A stretch of DNA of 64,000 nucleotides. Origin: Manis javanica (taxonomy: Eukaryota; Chordata; Mammalia; Pholidota; Manidae). Position 1 is the stretch's first letter. Each line of letters opens with the position of its first letter. The notes under the pieces were generated by a model, which did not search any database, was not told the DNA's origin, and was given only the letters and a program-made list of their open reading frames with translations. The translations under genes and the position numbers were made by a program. Location of the stretch: contig NC_133169.1 of the NCBI RefSeq assembly GCF_040802235.1, positions 46,383,034 to 46,447,033 of the forward strand. Direction: 5' to 3'. Shown one piece after another: positions 22,513 through 36,337 of this stretch.

Positions 22513-25384
22513 TTTCTTCTACTACTGATCTCTAGCTTTATTCAGGTTTTATCAGAAAAGATAAATATTTGATCTTGATTTAAACATTTAGATTTATTAC
22601 ACCATACTTTGTGACCAGACATGTATTCTATCTTGAAGACTGTACCATATGAAATTGGGACAGTTGTATATTCAGATATTGTTTAATGCAGTGTTCAGTA
22701 TATTTCTGTTAAGTCCAATTGGTTTACAAGTTTTCCAAGTTCATTATTTTCCTATTGCTATTATACCTGGTGGTTCTAACCTTTATTGAGAGAGGGATAT
22801 TGAAATCTCCAACTATTATTGTAAAGCTACTCTCCATTCTTGCAACATTTGCTTCCTATATTTGGGATATCTGATGTTTTGTGTATATAAGTTGGTAATT
22901 GTTAAATCTTCTTAGTTAATTGCAGTTTAATTAGTATATAATATTCTTGTTTTACAAATTTTTGACTTAAATTCTACTTTGTTATTAGTATTAATATTAA
23001 TATTACTTTGTCCAGTGTTGTCTGATAATTGTATGGCATTAGTATTTGGCTAAACTGTAGCCAAAATTAGCCCACCTCTTTCTCTGGCTACATTTGCAGG
23101 GACTTTCTTTCTTACATCCTTTTACTTTCAAGCTATTTATGATCTTATCTATACAAGTGTATCTCTAACAGATAGTAGTCAGTGACATTTCTACAAAATC
23201 CATTTACCAATCTATACTCTTGATTAGGATTTTCAATCCATCTACAGTTAGAGTAGTTACTAATGAAGAATAAATGTCTTTGCCATTTTCTATTTCTTTA
23301 TGTAAATCTAATTATTTTTTATTCTTATACTCCCTAGTACCCTCTTTCATTGTATTTAGTTGATTTGATTTCATTGTGAAATGCTTTGATCCCCTTTTAT
23401 CACCTTTTGCATCTCTTCTCTAGGGTTTTTATTTATAGTTACCATGGTGATTACGTATAATATCTTAGAAGTTTAACAACTTAATTTATATTAATACTTA
23501 CAGAAGTATTACTTAGATACAGAAACTCTACTTCTATACAGGACTGAGCCACTTAAGGTTATTGGTATCACAAATTAATTTTTATATTTTTATATCTTGT
23601 GTACTAATACTATTTTTTATAAATTTATCTTTAAATATTTAGTGAATTAAAGTATTTACAAATCAATATGGTAGTACTATTGATTTTTATATTTTCCTAT
23701 GTATTTAACTTGCTAAAGATCTTTAAATTTCCACACGGCTACAAGTTACACTCTATCATCATTTCATTTAAACCAGAAGGACTCTCTTTGCCAGTTTTTG
23801 TAGAAGGCCAGTAATGATATTTTTTCTTTGGTTTTGTTATGAGACTGTCTTTGGGTGTCTCCTTTTTAAGAGGAAACATTGTCCAGATATAACATTCTCA
23901 TTTCCCATAAATATTTTTTCCACCATATTGAATATATTATCTCACTGTGCTCCGTTCTCCAAGGATTCTGCTAAAAAATCAGCAAGTATTCTTATTGGGA
24001 AGTACTTATTTGTACATGGGAAGTAACTTATTTCTGTCTTCAATATTATCTGTTTGTTTTGACAGTTTGCTTAAATGTGTCTATTTGTGAGTCTCTGTGT
24101 TTATCCTTTTTTGGATTTATTTAGTTTCTTGGATTGTATATTAAAATCTTTCTCAAAGTTTGTGAATTTATGTCCTTTTTCATTCAGATAATCTCCAAGC
24201 ATCTTTCACTCCCATCTCCTTCTGGGACTCCCTTAATAAATATTCTATTTCAATTTGTAAGTGCCACATATACCTTTGGCTATGTTCACTTTTCCTCATT
24301 CTATTTTCTTTCTCATACTTAAACTCTCAAATTATGATTTGCCTGTTTGCACTTTCATTATTTTTATATGAATATAAAGGTTTGTTAGAAGCTTCTGTTG
24401 AGTATTTCAAGTGAATTTCTCATTTTTTCAAAACTTCAGTGTGAAAATTACTGTTTTTTTTATTTTTAGACTTTACAACTTTCTTATATTCTCATTTTGT
24501 TTATATAAAATATCTTAAATACATTATTTTTATTTTCTGTTAAATATTTGACAGAGTGAATTTGGTTAAGTATTTCCAATTTCTGAGATTCCCCAGGAAC
24601 AGGTTATCCCAGTGTACTTTCTTTTCATGAGTGGACTATGTTCTCCTGTTTCTATGTAAGCTATGTGATTGTTTTTGCTGAAAACTGGGCATTTGAAATA
24701 AAACTCACTTCTCCCAGTTTATGCAGACTGGCTCTCTATTATGACAGTCCTTCACTACAATGGGGCTGATTTCAGTTTAGGAATAATCCAGGCAATATCC
24801 AAAGCCTTCTGAGATTTTTCTAAGCATGTATCTTTCCTTAGAACTATGGAAAATTCTAAATTTTCCATTATATATGACTGCTCTAGAATGATTTATATTC
24901 CATAGGACCCCACCTAATTTTTCCCTGAGTCTATCACTGGACTCTATTTCAGTCTATTGCTGCAGTCAACTCTGTGTCTTCAGTGTCTCTGAAGATTCCC
25001 TGAGAAGTGTCTATGTTTCCTCTTTAGATGTGATTTAAGTGGAACCTAAACCAGTGCTCAAGGTTGCTGCAAGAGAATTTAGATGTTTGCGTACAAGGTC
25101 TGTTTAGTTACCTGTTATTTGAGGGAAGAACCTGGACATTTAGCTGCTGCCTGTTCCAGAGCTCTGGAAGAGGCAGCAGCTAAATGTCAGGTAGCAGCAG
25201 CAGGAATGTGTGGAAAGCGGTGAATAAAATTGCCACTATTCCTTGATTAGACATTCACTTGGTTGTCATGGACCTTTGAGTGTTTTGCAACTATAAGCTT
25301 AGTTTAGTCATTTCTTCATTTGTTTGATTTTTGCTTAATGGTTCTATGAGTTAACAGAAGCTTGGGCATTCCAAGTCCATTATA

Positions 25385-28030
25385 TTTCTTATTTGAAATA
25401 AAAAATCAATAAATTTTGACAATATTTGAATAAGGAACTTTTAGTTTCACAGTAAAATTGAGAGGAAGGTACAGAGACTTCCCACATTTCTGTTGCCCTC
25501 ACATGCATGTCCCACAGTATTATTAACATCCTCCAGAAGGGAGGTACATTATATTTGTTACATTTGATGAATCCACACTGACACATCATAACCACCCAAT
25601 GTCCACAGTTTTCCTTAGAGTTCACTCTTGGTGCCCTGTGTTCTATAGCTAAGGACCAATGTATGATGATGTATATCCATCGTTACGATATACAGAGTAA
25701 TTATTGCACTAAAATCTTCTGTCCTCTCCTATTTCATTCTTCCACTGCCACGATCTCTGGCAACCACTGAACTTTTAATGTATCCATAGTTTTGGTATTT
25801 TCAGAATGTCTTAGGTTTGAAATATTTATACAGTTTTTCATAATTGCTTCTTTCACTTTATGTGTGTTTAAATTTCCTCAATGTCTTTTCATGCTTTGAT
25901 AGTTCATTTGTTTTTATCTCTGAGTATTTCATAGTCTGGATGAACCACTTTATCAGTTGACTCACTGAGTGACATTTTGTTTGCTTTCAAATTTGAGGAA
26001 TTATAAATAAAGCTATTATAAAACTCCACTTTAGATTTTTGTGTGGAAGAAATTTTTAATTCCTTTGGATACATAGCCAAGTTAATGATGCTCTGTTGAG
26101 TGGTAAAATAGGCTTAGTTCTGTAAGAAACTACCAAACTATCTTCCCAAGTGGTCACACCATTTTGTAACTCTACCAGCAGTGAATGATAGTTTCTGTTG
26201 TTTCAAGTTCTTGTCAGCATTTAGTGTTGTCAGAATCATGGATTTGCACCATCTGATAGGCAGGTAATGGGGACATATCACCATCTGGATTTGATGATAT
26301 GATATGAAACATAGTTTCATATTCTTACCATGTTTATACCTTCTTTGATGAGGTTCTTTTTTATTGAAATATACTTGATATATATTTTTTCAGATGTAAA
26401 GCAGTGAATCAACAAATACATACATCACTAAATGCTCACTATGGTAAGCATAGTTATCATCTTTCAACATTGAACAAATACAGTATATTTGCCTATATTC
26501 CCTGTGTTTTACTTCCATCCAAGTAATTAATTTACTTTATAATTTGAAGTTTGTACTTCTTCATCAGTTTCTTTTCCTCATTGTTGATTTTAAAACCTCT
26601 CTATATTTTAATAGCAATCCTTTATCAGATGTGTCTTTTGCAAAGACTCTGAATTTGTGGCTTGTCACTTCCTTAAATTTGTTTTTCAAAGTAGAGTTAT
26701 TACTTTCAATAAATCTTGCTAATTTCTTTTATTTCATTAACTATGCCTTTATTTTTGTTACCAAATTTTTTGGCATAGGATTTTTCATACTATTTCTTTA
26801 TCATTTTATTTTCATAGGATCTGATGCAATCCCCTCTTTCACTTATGATATTGTTAATTTGTGTTCTTAGCCTGGCTAGAGATTTACCAATTCTGTTGAT
26901 TGTTTCAAACAATCATCTTTTTTCTTTCATTCACTTTATTGGTTTCCTGTGTTCAATTTCACTACATTGTGCTCTTATTCTTTTTATTTCTTTTTTCTTT
27001 ACTTCAGATGTAATTTGATATTATTTTATTGTCCTTGAGATGAAAAAATAGATTATTAATTTTAGATCGTTCCACTTTTTAAATATATGCACTCAATGCC
27101 ATAAATCTCCCTGTATATACAGCTTTCTTTGCAACTCATACATGTTGATAAGTTGTCATTCCTTTTGTTTAAAGGTATTTTACAAATTCTCTTGAAATGA
27201 CATTATTTACACATATATATTGCACAGGTACATTGTTTAACCTCCACAAATTTTGGAATTTTCTTATCTTTCTTATATTGATTTCTGATTTAATTTCCCC
27301 TGAAAAAAGACATTGCAGGATTTCTCTTCTAGTTGAGGTGTATTTTATGACCCAGAATGCACTCTGTATTGGTGTATATTCCATGTAAGCAAGCAGAATG
27401 TGTATGGTGTTTTTGGGTGAAGTAGTCTATACCTGTATAGATTTTCTTGTTTAGTGTTAAACTGGTATAATTTTGTATATCTACTTACATTTTACTTATG
27501 TTGCTTATATTTAAAGTTTAATTTTTATAGGCAACATATGGTTGAATATTGTTTTGTAATACTCGCAGGATTTTAAAAAATTAATTGATGCTTTAGACCA
27601 TTGATATTCAAATAATATTACTGGCTTAATATCTACCATATTTAATACAGTTTTCTATCCATTGCCCTTGCTCTTTGCATTTAACATTTTCTGCCTTTCT
27701 GTGACTTTTAAGATTCCATTTTCCTCTCTAATTTTTATGATGTAAGTTGTTTTATTTTTTTTCATGGTTGCTTCAGAGTTTGCAATACAGATATATAACT
27801 ATTTGAAATCTACTTTCAAATAACACTATATGTTTTCAAGGCTACTTTTAGCATGTTATAAAAGCAAAATAATTACAATTCATCCCTCTTATCATTTATA
27901 TCTTTGCTGTCATTATTTTCAATTATATATAAGCACACATATGCATAAATGGTACATATGTAATCATATATACTTGAGTACATTGCTATGATTGCAATTT
28001 TGAACAAACTGTTAACATTTAGATCAACTT
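25385..28030 (-). mobile_element. Old LINE-1 fragments, minus orientation
   Basis: 25385-25650 resembles an old L1 3'UTR in reverse (compare the plus-strand copy near 59470-59560). 25960-26330 is the antisense ORF2 tail (CTACCAAACTATCTTCCCAAG). 26341-26540 looks like an inserted 3'UTR piece of another old L1. 26560-27800 returns to antisense ORF2. No frames are intact; the plus-strand frames 26544-27018 are shadows. Confidence 0.65.
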
Positions 28031-31000
28031 AAGAATAAAAAAATGGGAGTTGGATCCAAGATGGTGACATAGAAAGAGTCTGAGTCCACATCGTCCTGTG
28101 TGTTCACTGAAAGTGCACCTGCACGCCCACACACTTACACGTCTACCCACCTACACACTGACACACCTGCACACCTGCACACCTACACACCCACACACCT
28201 GCACACCTACACACCTATAAACCAAATTTTCCCCCACACCTATTTATCCTGGGGGATGGATGTCTGAGAGTATGCCTACTGCACAATGAGATAAAATAAA
28301 ATTGAACAATGTCAGGAGAGACAGAGATGCAGTAATGGAGGAAGAACAACCACCAGTCAGTGTGGTCCTGGAGTAGGGAGGGATATTACTGAAGTACCTG
28401 AGTGCAGACCCACCTGCCATGGGCACTGAAAAGTTTGTGTGTGTGAGGGTTTAAACTCAGCCACCAAATGGCACAAAACTCTTAGAGCTCTGTTAAGGGT
28501 CAGAGGTGCTTCCATCACCACTGTGTATTCCCCTGAGCACTACCAGCAGGAACCAGAGCAGGGTGAGCACTGGCGTTCCAATCCCTGCAGGCACTGCTGC
28601 ACAAATGGGGGCACGGTGAATGTCTGCCATTCTCTATAATCCCTCCACACATTGTTGGTGAAATTGGTACCAGAGTGAGCTACTCCTTTTGTGTTACCCC
28701 AGCATGATTCTAGTGAGGATGGGAGGAGGGTGCATGTCATTTATGTTCTGCTCCTACACTGACAGTGTAGACAAGAGCAGTTTCAGTGAACCCACAAGTG
28801 CCTTATTGGAGGTGGCCTCTTGGCTCTTGCACACACACTAACATGTCCGTCTGAGATCCATCAATCTCACCAAGGTGATAGGAGTGCAAAGCTCATGTGG
28901 GCTTAGCCTACCTGTGCCCTTTCCATCTCTGGACCCCACACTAGTGTGGTCCCCAACAGGTGCCAGACTGGGAGAACCCCACAGAGTCCATATGCCTCCA
29001 GCTGCCTCATTATCAGGCCCTTTCTTGCACCAATTGGAGAGACCCTCAGACAGTGCACCTCTGTTTCCAGTTGCCCCCTCAGAAGGGTCCCACCATGCTA
29101 CTCACTGGGAACTCCTGGGACTGCACCACTTTGATGCTATTACCCAGCCAGTAAAGCCCTTTCTGGCAGTCAAACAAAAGACATGTAGCCCATGCCCTGA
29201 GAGCCCCAAAACTGAGACACAACCTTCTTATGCTCAGTCGGCCTCCAGCCAAAGCCACCAGGGACATGCAGTTTACCTAGGGGACCTTCCCGTCCAAGGC
29301 CCATCATTTAAATCTTGGAGAGGAAACACCTTCAACTAATTCATAAAATCAAGCACAGAAATGAAAACCAAATAAGAAGACAGATGAATATACTTCAAAT
29401 GACAGAGTAGGACAAAACTTCAGAATAAAAATGGAATGAAGGGAAATTAACCAGTCTACCTGAAAAAGAGTTCGAAACAATGGCTGTAAAGATGCCATCA
29501 GAATTAAGATAAGAATGGATGGACTAAAGGAGGACTTCACTACAAGATAGAACATATAAAAAAGAACCAATCAGAGATGAAGAATACAATAAATGAAATA
29601 AAAAATACAGTAGACTGAATCAACAGCAGATGAGAGGATGTATAAGAGCAGATGAGTGATTTGGATGACAGAGTAAAGGAAACCAATAAAGATAAATAGA
29701 AGAATGAATAAAAAATTAAGAAAATAAGACTAGGTTGAGAAAATTCTGTGACAACTACCAATGTCCTAATATTCTTATTACAGGGTCCCAGAAGAAGAGG
29801 AGAGAAAGGGGTGGAGAAGTTATTTTAAACATAACTGAAAATTTCCTTAACCTAGAGAAGGGAATAGACATGCAGGTCCAGGAATCACAGAGAACCTCAC
29901 CTTAAACATGAAGGAGGTATACACCAAGATACATCATATTTAAATATCAAAGCTCAAAGGCAAAGAGAGAATATTAAGAGTACAGATGGAAAAGTCACAG
30001 ATTTCCTAAAAGGGGTGTGCTATATGGCTATCAGCTGATTTTTAAGCAGAACCTCTGCAGGTTGGAAGAGAGTGGCATGACATAGCCAAAGTACTAAAGC
30101 AGAAAGGCCTAAAACCAAGAATGTTCTACAAGTAAGGCCATCATTCGAGTAAAGGAAGAACAGATAAAGGGCTTCTCAGGTAAACACAGGTAAAGGAGTT
30201 CACCACAAGCAAAGCAGCCTTACAGGAAGCACTAAAGGCACTACTGTAAGAGGAAAGGAAGGTCAAACCTAGAAGCAAGAAAATCATGAAGGAAACAATT
30301 TCACCAGTCAAAGCACACAGACAGCAAAGGCAGCAATCAGGTAAAAGCTAGTACGAAGGTTCAATGACAAAAGTAGTGAAATCAACTACGTCTAAAAATT
30401 ATAAGGTAATCATTAAATGCAAGGTGTTAAATAACACATCATATATATATAACATGTAGAAAAGGGGGAGTTAAACTGTAGTGCTGTAAGAATGCCTTCA
30501 CATGTAAGTGACTGTGAACTTAACCCAGAAGGCTGCATGAGACTACCCGGCTGTGACAGATCAAAGACCCATAGAGATGCTCAGAACTAAAGTGAAAGGA
30601 ATCCAACTAAAGAAAGTCATCACAAAGAGCGGGGGAGAACAAGAGAAGAAGAAAGAGCCAGAGAATGGCACCAAAAACACCAGGGAAATGTTTGGCGAAT
30701 GGCGGTAGTACATAACTATCAACAATTACTTTAAATGCAAACAGAATAAATGCTTCACTCAAAACATATAAGGTGACTGAATGGATAAGAAAAAATGGCC
30801 CATCTACATGCTGCCCACAAGAGACTGACTTTAGTTCTAAAGATACACACAGACTGAAACTGAAGGGATGAAATAAGTATTCTATGTAAACAAGAATGAT
30901 AAAATGACCTAGAGAAGCAGTACTATGTCAAAGACTATAAAAATACATAAAAGTACCTTATATAATGATTAAGCGTTCAATCTAGTAAGAAGAGATAACA

Positions 31001-33830
31001 AGGCTTAATATCTATGCATCCAACAGAGGGGCACCTAATGCAGAGCAAATATGAACAGACTTGCCGGGAAGCACTGACAGTAAACAATAACCACAGGGCA
31101 TTTTAACACCCCACTTACATCAATGGATGTACATCATCCAGACAGAAAATCAGTAAGGAAATAGTCCCTTTGAATGACACATTAGACCAAATGGACATAA
31201 GACATAAAGAGCATTATACCCAAAGAGCAGAATACTCATTCGTTTCAAGTGCACAAGATGCATTCTTCTGGACTGATCGTATGTTAGGTCACAAAAAAAT
31301 GTCAATAAATTTAAGAAAACTGAAATGATACCAAGCACCTTTTCTGACCATGACAGTATGAAACTGAAAATCAATTACAGGAAAAATAATGGAGGAAAAA
31401 ACAAACACATGGAGGCTAACCAGCATGCTATGAGATAATGGGTCAGCAAAGCATTTAAAGAGAAAATTCTAAAAAAATACTTCGAAGAAATAGAAACACA
31501 ATTCAAAATATTTTGAATGAAGAAAATTAGTTATAAGAAGGAAGTTTATAAAGTTACAGGCCTACATCAAGAATAAAGAAAGATCTCAATCTCACCCTAG
31601 ACCTAAAGTAACTAGAAAAAGATGAAACAAAGCCCAGAGTTACTAGAAGGAAGGAAATAATATGTATCAGAGCAGAAACAAAGGAAATAGGGACTAAAAT
31701 ATTACAAAGGATCAATGAATGTAAGAGCTGTTTCTTTTAAACAAAAGTGCTATAGCTACACTCATTGAAAAAAAAATAGAGGACTCACGTAAAATGAGAA
31801 ATGTAGGATAAGTTACAACTAACATAACATAAATACAAACAATTATAAGAGAATGCTATGAAAAATTATATGCCAAAAAATTGGACAACTTAGAAGAAAT
31901 GGATAAATTCTTCCCAATCTAAATCTCCCAACACCAAACAAGGAAGATATGGAGAATCTTAACAGATAGTATTCTAGTATGAAATTGAAGCAATAATAAA
32001 AAATACTCCCAACAAATGAAAGTCCACATCCAGATGTCTTCACAGGTAAATTCTACCCATTTAAAGATGAGTTAATACTCATCATTATCAAACTATTCCA
32101 TAAAAGTGAATAGGAAGGAAAGTAAAATTTATTCTATGAGGTCAGTATCACATTGCTACCATAAATAAAGACACTATAAAAAAATATCAATATCCTGATG
32201 AACATAAGTGCAAAAATCCTCCTCATATTAGCAAACCAAGTTCAAAATACATTAAAAGGCTCATTCCCCATGACCACACGGAATTTATTCCAGGATGCAG
32301 GGATCATTCAACATCTGCAAATGAATGACTGTGATAAACCACATTAACAAAATGAAAGAAAAACCATATGGGCATCTCAATAGATGATGTAAAAGCATTT
32401 GATAACATCAACATCAATTCAGAATTAAAAACTCTCAATGAAGTTAGATGGAACAGACCTCAATGTAATAAATGCCATATATGAAAAACTCACCGATAAT
32501 ATAATACTCAATGGTGAGATGCTGGAAGCTTTTCCTCTAAGATCAAGAATAAGACAGAGATGTCTACTGTCACCACTTTTATTCAACATAGTCTTAGGAG
32601 TCCTAGCCACAGCAATTGAACAAAAGAAAATACATAAAAGACATGCAAATTGGTAAGGAAGAAGTAAAACTTGATACTATTTAGATGGCATTTTATATTA
32701 CATATAGAAGGCCCTCAAGACTCCAACAAAAAAACTAGTAGAAATAATAAATTAATTCAGTAAAGTTAAAAAGTATTTTTACTTTTTAAGTATTTCTCAG
32801 AATGGAACAATATGAGCCAACTAAAAATATATAAAAAATCAATATACAGAACTCATTGCATTTTTATATATAAATAAGGAACTAACAGAAAAAATAAATT
32901 AGTACCATTTACAACTGCATCAAGAAGAATGAGATACTGAGGGACACATTGAGCTCAGGTGGTTAAAAATATGTACTCTGGAAAGTACAGGGTACTGATG
33001 AAATAAATTGAAGAAGACACAAATACATGTAAAGCTATTTTATGTTCATGGGTAGGAAGAATTAATATTGTTAAAATGTCTATCCTGCCCAAAGAAATCT
33101 ACAGATTCAATGTAATCCCTATCAAAATACCAATGGCATTTTTCATTAAAATTTTTTCTAGAACCCTAAAATTTTTATGGACCCCCCCCAAAAAAAACCC
33201 AAGTAGTCCAAGTAATCTTCAGAATAAAAAACGAAGCTGTGGGTGTCACACTTCTTGATTTCAAACTACACTGCAAAGCTACTGTAATCCTAACAGTATG
33301 GTAGCAGCACAAGAATGGTTTCATAGAGCCCTGGAACAAGCTAGGAGTCCTAAAATTAGTCCACATCTATGCAATCAGTTGATACGTGAAAAATTGTCCA
33401 TCCATAGATGAAGGCATTCATCTCTGAATGAATATAAATTATTATATTTACACTATATATAAAGTAATGAAATCTTGCTTTTTGTGGCAACATGGATGAA
33501 CTTCGATGAGATTATGCAAAGTCAAATAAGTCAGAGAAAGATGAGTACCATATGATTTCACTTATCTAAAAAACAAAACAAATGAACAAATAAACAAAAG
33601 TGAAATAGACTAAAACACAGAGAACAAACTGGTGTTCACCATAAAGGAGGGGGTGTGGAGGTTGGGTGAAATAGGTGAAGTGAAAAATTTACAGAGAATG
33701 TTTCGTATCTTGATCTGTGCCATTATTGTATGAGTACAAACACATGTCAAAATCGTGAAGTGGTATAATAATATTTATGTATTTTATTGTATGTATTTGA
33801 ATTTTTAAGAAGCAGGTAAAAATAATCTAA
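28031..33830 (+). mobile_element. Old LINE-1, near full length, decayed
   Basis: It opens with GGATCCAAGATGGTGACATAG, the L1 5'UTR start with a YY1-like motif. A 5'UTR runs to about 29330, ORF1 remnants cover about 29340-30290 (for example CTGAAAAAGAGTTCGAAAC), and ORF2 covers about 30700-33560 with many stops (RT text near 32360 and TCAAGAATAAGACAGAGATG near 32540). A 3'UTR ends near 33800. It is much more diverged than the 2461-8907 copy. No A-tail or target duplication is clear. Confidence 0.82.
28116..28216. repeat. CA-rich imperfect tandem repeat in L1 5'UTR
   Basis: About 100 bp of repeated CACCTGCACAC / CACCTACACAC units. Confidence 0.85.
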
Positions 33831-34683
33831 TAGAAGGTTCTTTACACATTGAAAATCATTTCTCCTCTTTAAACATTAAAATAAACATTTAGAAGGTATG
33901 ATTGAATCCTTACTATGAAGATATTTAATTTTCATGAAGTCATAGTCTAAATGGAATAACTAAAAATTACTCATTGGTTCCAATAAAAACTCTGATGGAC
34001 CATGCACATATTTTCATGACCTTCTTCAAATTCTTTTACCTTACAATTTTTCATCATCTATAAAACTAGGTAAATAATAAATACCTGACAGAGATTTTGC
34101 CAAAGGAAGTAATTTTTTTAAGAATTAAACAAATGATAGGCAGTGGTAGTAAAAATGATTTTAAATACTACCTTGGTAGCAGAGTTAATAATTCGGACAA
34201 GTTTAAATGTATATTTTGATTTCAGCTTAATTTGTTGTATCTTGTATTGAAAACTAAAGGGCATTTTAAGAAAAACTTTGCTTTTTCTCAATTAGTATGT
34301 CAAAATTTATCAGAGTTGTTCTCATTGCTGGACTCTGAATGTTATTTAAATGATGGATCATATTGTTCCATTCTGATAAATACTTTGGCAATTTCATTTT
34401 TTTCTTACACATTTTCAGAAACCACCCTAGTCATACTAAATGCTCTTGCATTTAGTTTCTAATTTATCTCTTATATTTCCTTATCTCTCCCTTTTTCTTT
34501 ATACTTTCTATTGCTTATTGGACTGTTGGCTGTGATCAAGTGTATTTACAGGGAGATTTTCTATTTTCTATTTTTTTTTCAAAATTTTGAAAGAATCACT
34601 TATATTGGCTGAAATATATACATAATTTTCAAGAGCACTTCTTATTTTTGTACATATATCTTACAATCTCTGAAGACATTGCT
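33831..34683. other. No gene recognised
   Basis: AT-rich sequence between an old L1 and a solo LTR. I see no coding motif or named repeat. Confidence 0.55.
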
Positions 34684-34689
34684 GTTTAT

Positions 34690-35289
34690 TGTCCCGGCCC
34701 GAGGGACGAACGGGGAGTGTGCCGGAGATGCCTGCAGAAATGAGACAAGCAAGAGACACAAAGAATGACCAGCAAGACAGGATGTCTGATCAAGCTGGCA
34801 AAGTTTATTGTTTACAGGCTCAATTTATACAAGTAGCAAGTAAGGGGTGGGTCAGGAGATAATTGGACTTTAGGTGGTGCCGGCGGGGAGGTGTAGAAGG
34901 GTGATTGGGTCTTGGTAGGCGCTGACGGGAACGGAGGACCCGAAAGAGAAGCGGGGACTTCGCCATTTTGGGGGCGGGGGAGGTGTTTCTTGCTTAACAA
35001 AGGACAGAAAAGGCACATGCTGTGTGGTAGCCCAACTGCTAACTCTGACTTAGAAATGCAAATGTTGCCAGGTAAATTAACCCCAGCTCTAACCTAGGAG
35101 TTCACTAAATGTGCTTCTTAGTGATAGGGGAAAACTTGTTTCTAACGTGTGGATGGGTTCATTGTTGCCGACTTTATAGGAAAGATTTCCAGCTGATTTT
35201 ACAGGAAAGATTTTTACTCAAAACGTTGCTGTTGTCTTAAGGCTTTTGTGACCGAATCTGCTTAAAGGCCCACAGATTTGCTCCCAACA
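34690..35289 (-). mobile_element. Solo LTR, minus orientation, 600 bp, 6-bp duplication
   Basis: Plus-strand ends are TGTCCCGGCC and CTCCCAACA, with TG/CA termini. GTTTAT flanks both sides (34684-34689 and 35290-35295), a 6-bp duplication as made by betaretrovirus-like (class II) integrases. AATAAA lies on the minus strand near 34806-34812 (TTTATT on plus). No internal sequence is present, so this is the product of LTR-LTR recombination. The sequence differs from the LTRs of the provirus at 35990-44014, so it is another family. Confidence 0.87.
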
Positions 35290-35295
35290 GTTTAT

Positions 35296-35983
35296 CTTTA
35301 ATATAGATTTGGCTTTATTTATCTTTCCTTCCCAATTTTTGGTATGTGTATATTTTAATTTCCTCTTCTCTCCTGGTGCCTTCCTCAAAAATGTGATAAT
35401 CTATAGCTTTTTAATTTTATATGGGTTGTAGGTATAAGTAGTTCATGTTTGCCCAGAATTTTCCTAATATTAAAGCAAAAGTCCCGTGTTCTAAGAATCC
35501 CTTCATTTTGTGCAAACTAGGATGATTGGCAACCCACTGATGTGGGCTCTTATGCTCAAAATATGAGCATAAGAAAGAACCTTGAAACATATTTAAGTTT
35601 CTCTGTCATATTTTGGGATTCCTGGGAGAATAATTGGGGTGAATACGTGGATTCCAGGAGATGTAGAGGACAGTCTTCCCTCTGCTGAGGGGAACACAAG
35701 TGAGCTGGAAGGTTTTTGATGACTATCATAGAGGAATTTAATACTAAGGACCATTAATTTGTTCCTGATGGTGTTAAGCAATAATCACTTATTTCTGAGT
35801 CCATGCCATTTCTGTTTCTTGATTTTCAAGAAAGTGTATTCAGAAATTTAGGACAAGTGACACCAAGAAGAAGATGCAGCTCATCAACAGGAGAAAAAGT
35901 CATAGTCATGCATATATGCCTTAAAGGATAAGCAAGGAATGTGATCCTGAATATTAAACCCAAATTGCCTTCTGTTGAATCAC
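35296..35983. other. No gene recognised; left flank of the provirus
   Basis: Host sequence between the solo LTR and the provirus, with no frame or repeat that I recognise. It continues at 44021 after the provirus. Confidence 0.55.
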
Positions 35984-35989
35984 TTAGTT
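35984..35989. repeat. Provirus target-site duplication TTAGTT (partner 44015-44020)
   Basis: The six bases TTAGTT abut both outer LTR ends exactly. Six base pairs is the usual duplication of betaretroviral integrases. Confidence 0.95.
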
Positions 35990-36323
35990 TGTCGCGCGCC
36001 CCGTCCTCGCCGGCAAGAACAGCACGCAACAACAGCAGGATTCTTCTGCAGAAAGCTTTATTCTTCAGCTCTTTGTGAAACAAATGAGTTGGGCAGGACC
36101 CAGAGGGGAAGGAGAGGCTTGCTTATATAGTTCTCATGCTCTGACCTGGTTGGTGCGGCTCCATATGCCTTATTAGCATAACCATTTGGTGGGTCTCATT
36201 GGTCCTTATGCCAAGGCGCAATTAGCATGTAGTTTAGTGGTGTGGGATGATTTGTCATTAGGAAGTTCGGGGCCTTCCGGCTGCCCTGCATGGGGCGCTA
36301 TTTTCTGAGCACGGCTGCCAACA
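35990..36323 (-). repeat. 3' LTR of the provirus (334 bp)
   Basis: Minus-strand ends are TGTTGGCAGC and GCGCGCGACA. The TATA box TATATAA is at 36123-36129 and AATAAA at 36057-36062 (both read on minus). It is identical by eye to the copy at 43681-44014. The AATAAA here would direct polyadenylation of the viral RNA. Confidence 0.96.
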
Positions 36324-36337
36324 TCTCCCCCTTTTTT
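36324..36337 (-). promoter_or_regulatory. Polypurine tract
   Basis: On the minus strand AAAAAAGGGGGAGA directly abuts the 3' LTR. This is the RNase H-resistant primer for plus-strand DNA synthesis. Confidence 0.9.

Larger units (their letters stand above)
19531..25300 (-). mobile_element. Old LINE-1, minus orientation, nearly full length
   Basis: Starting with an L1 3'UTR-like segment (19540-19730), the plus strand reads as the reverse complement of L1. The ORF2 tail appears near 19850-19990 and RT-region text around 20640-21470 (TGTTGAAAATCATTTCATC; CATCCCAGAAATAAATG). Endonuclease-region text follows at 22770-23260 (GAAATCTCCAACTATTATTG), then ORF1/5' sequence near 23400-24320. All frames are broken; plus-strand ORFs such as 20143-20904 are antisense shadows. 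A younger truncated L1 splits it at 22014-22526. Boundaries are by eye. Confidence 0.8.

Noticed and set aside
28875-29339. 154-codon plus-strand frame
   Set aside because: It lies in the GC-richer 5'UTR of the old L1, has no family motif, and overlaps other random frames.
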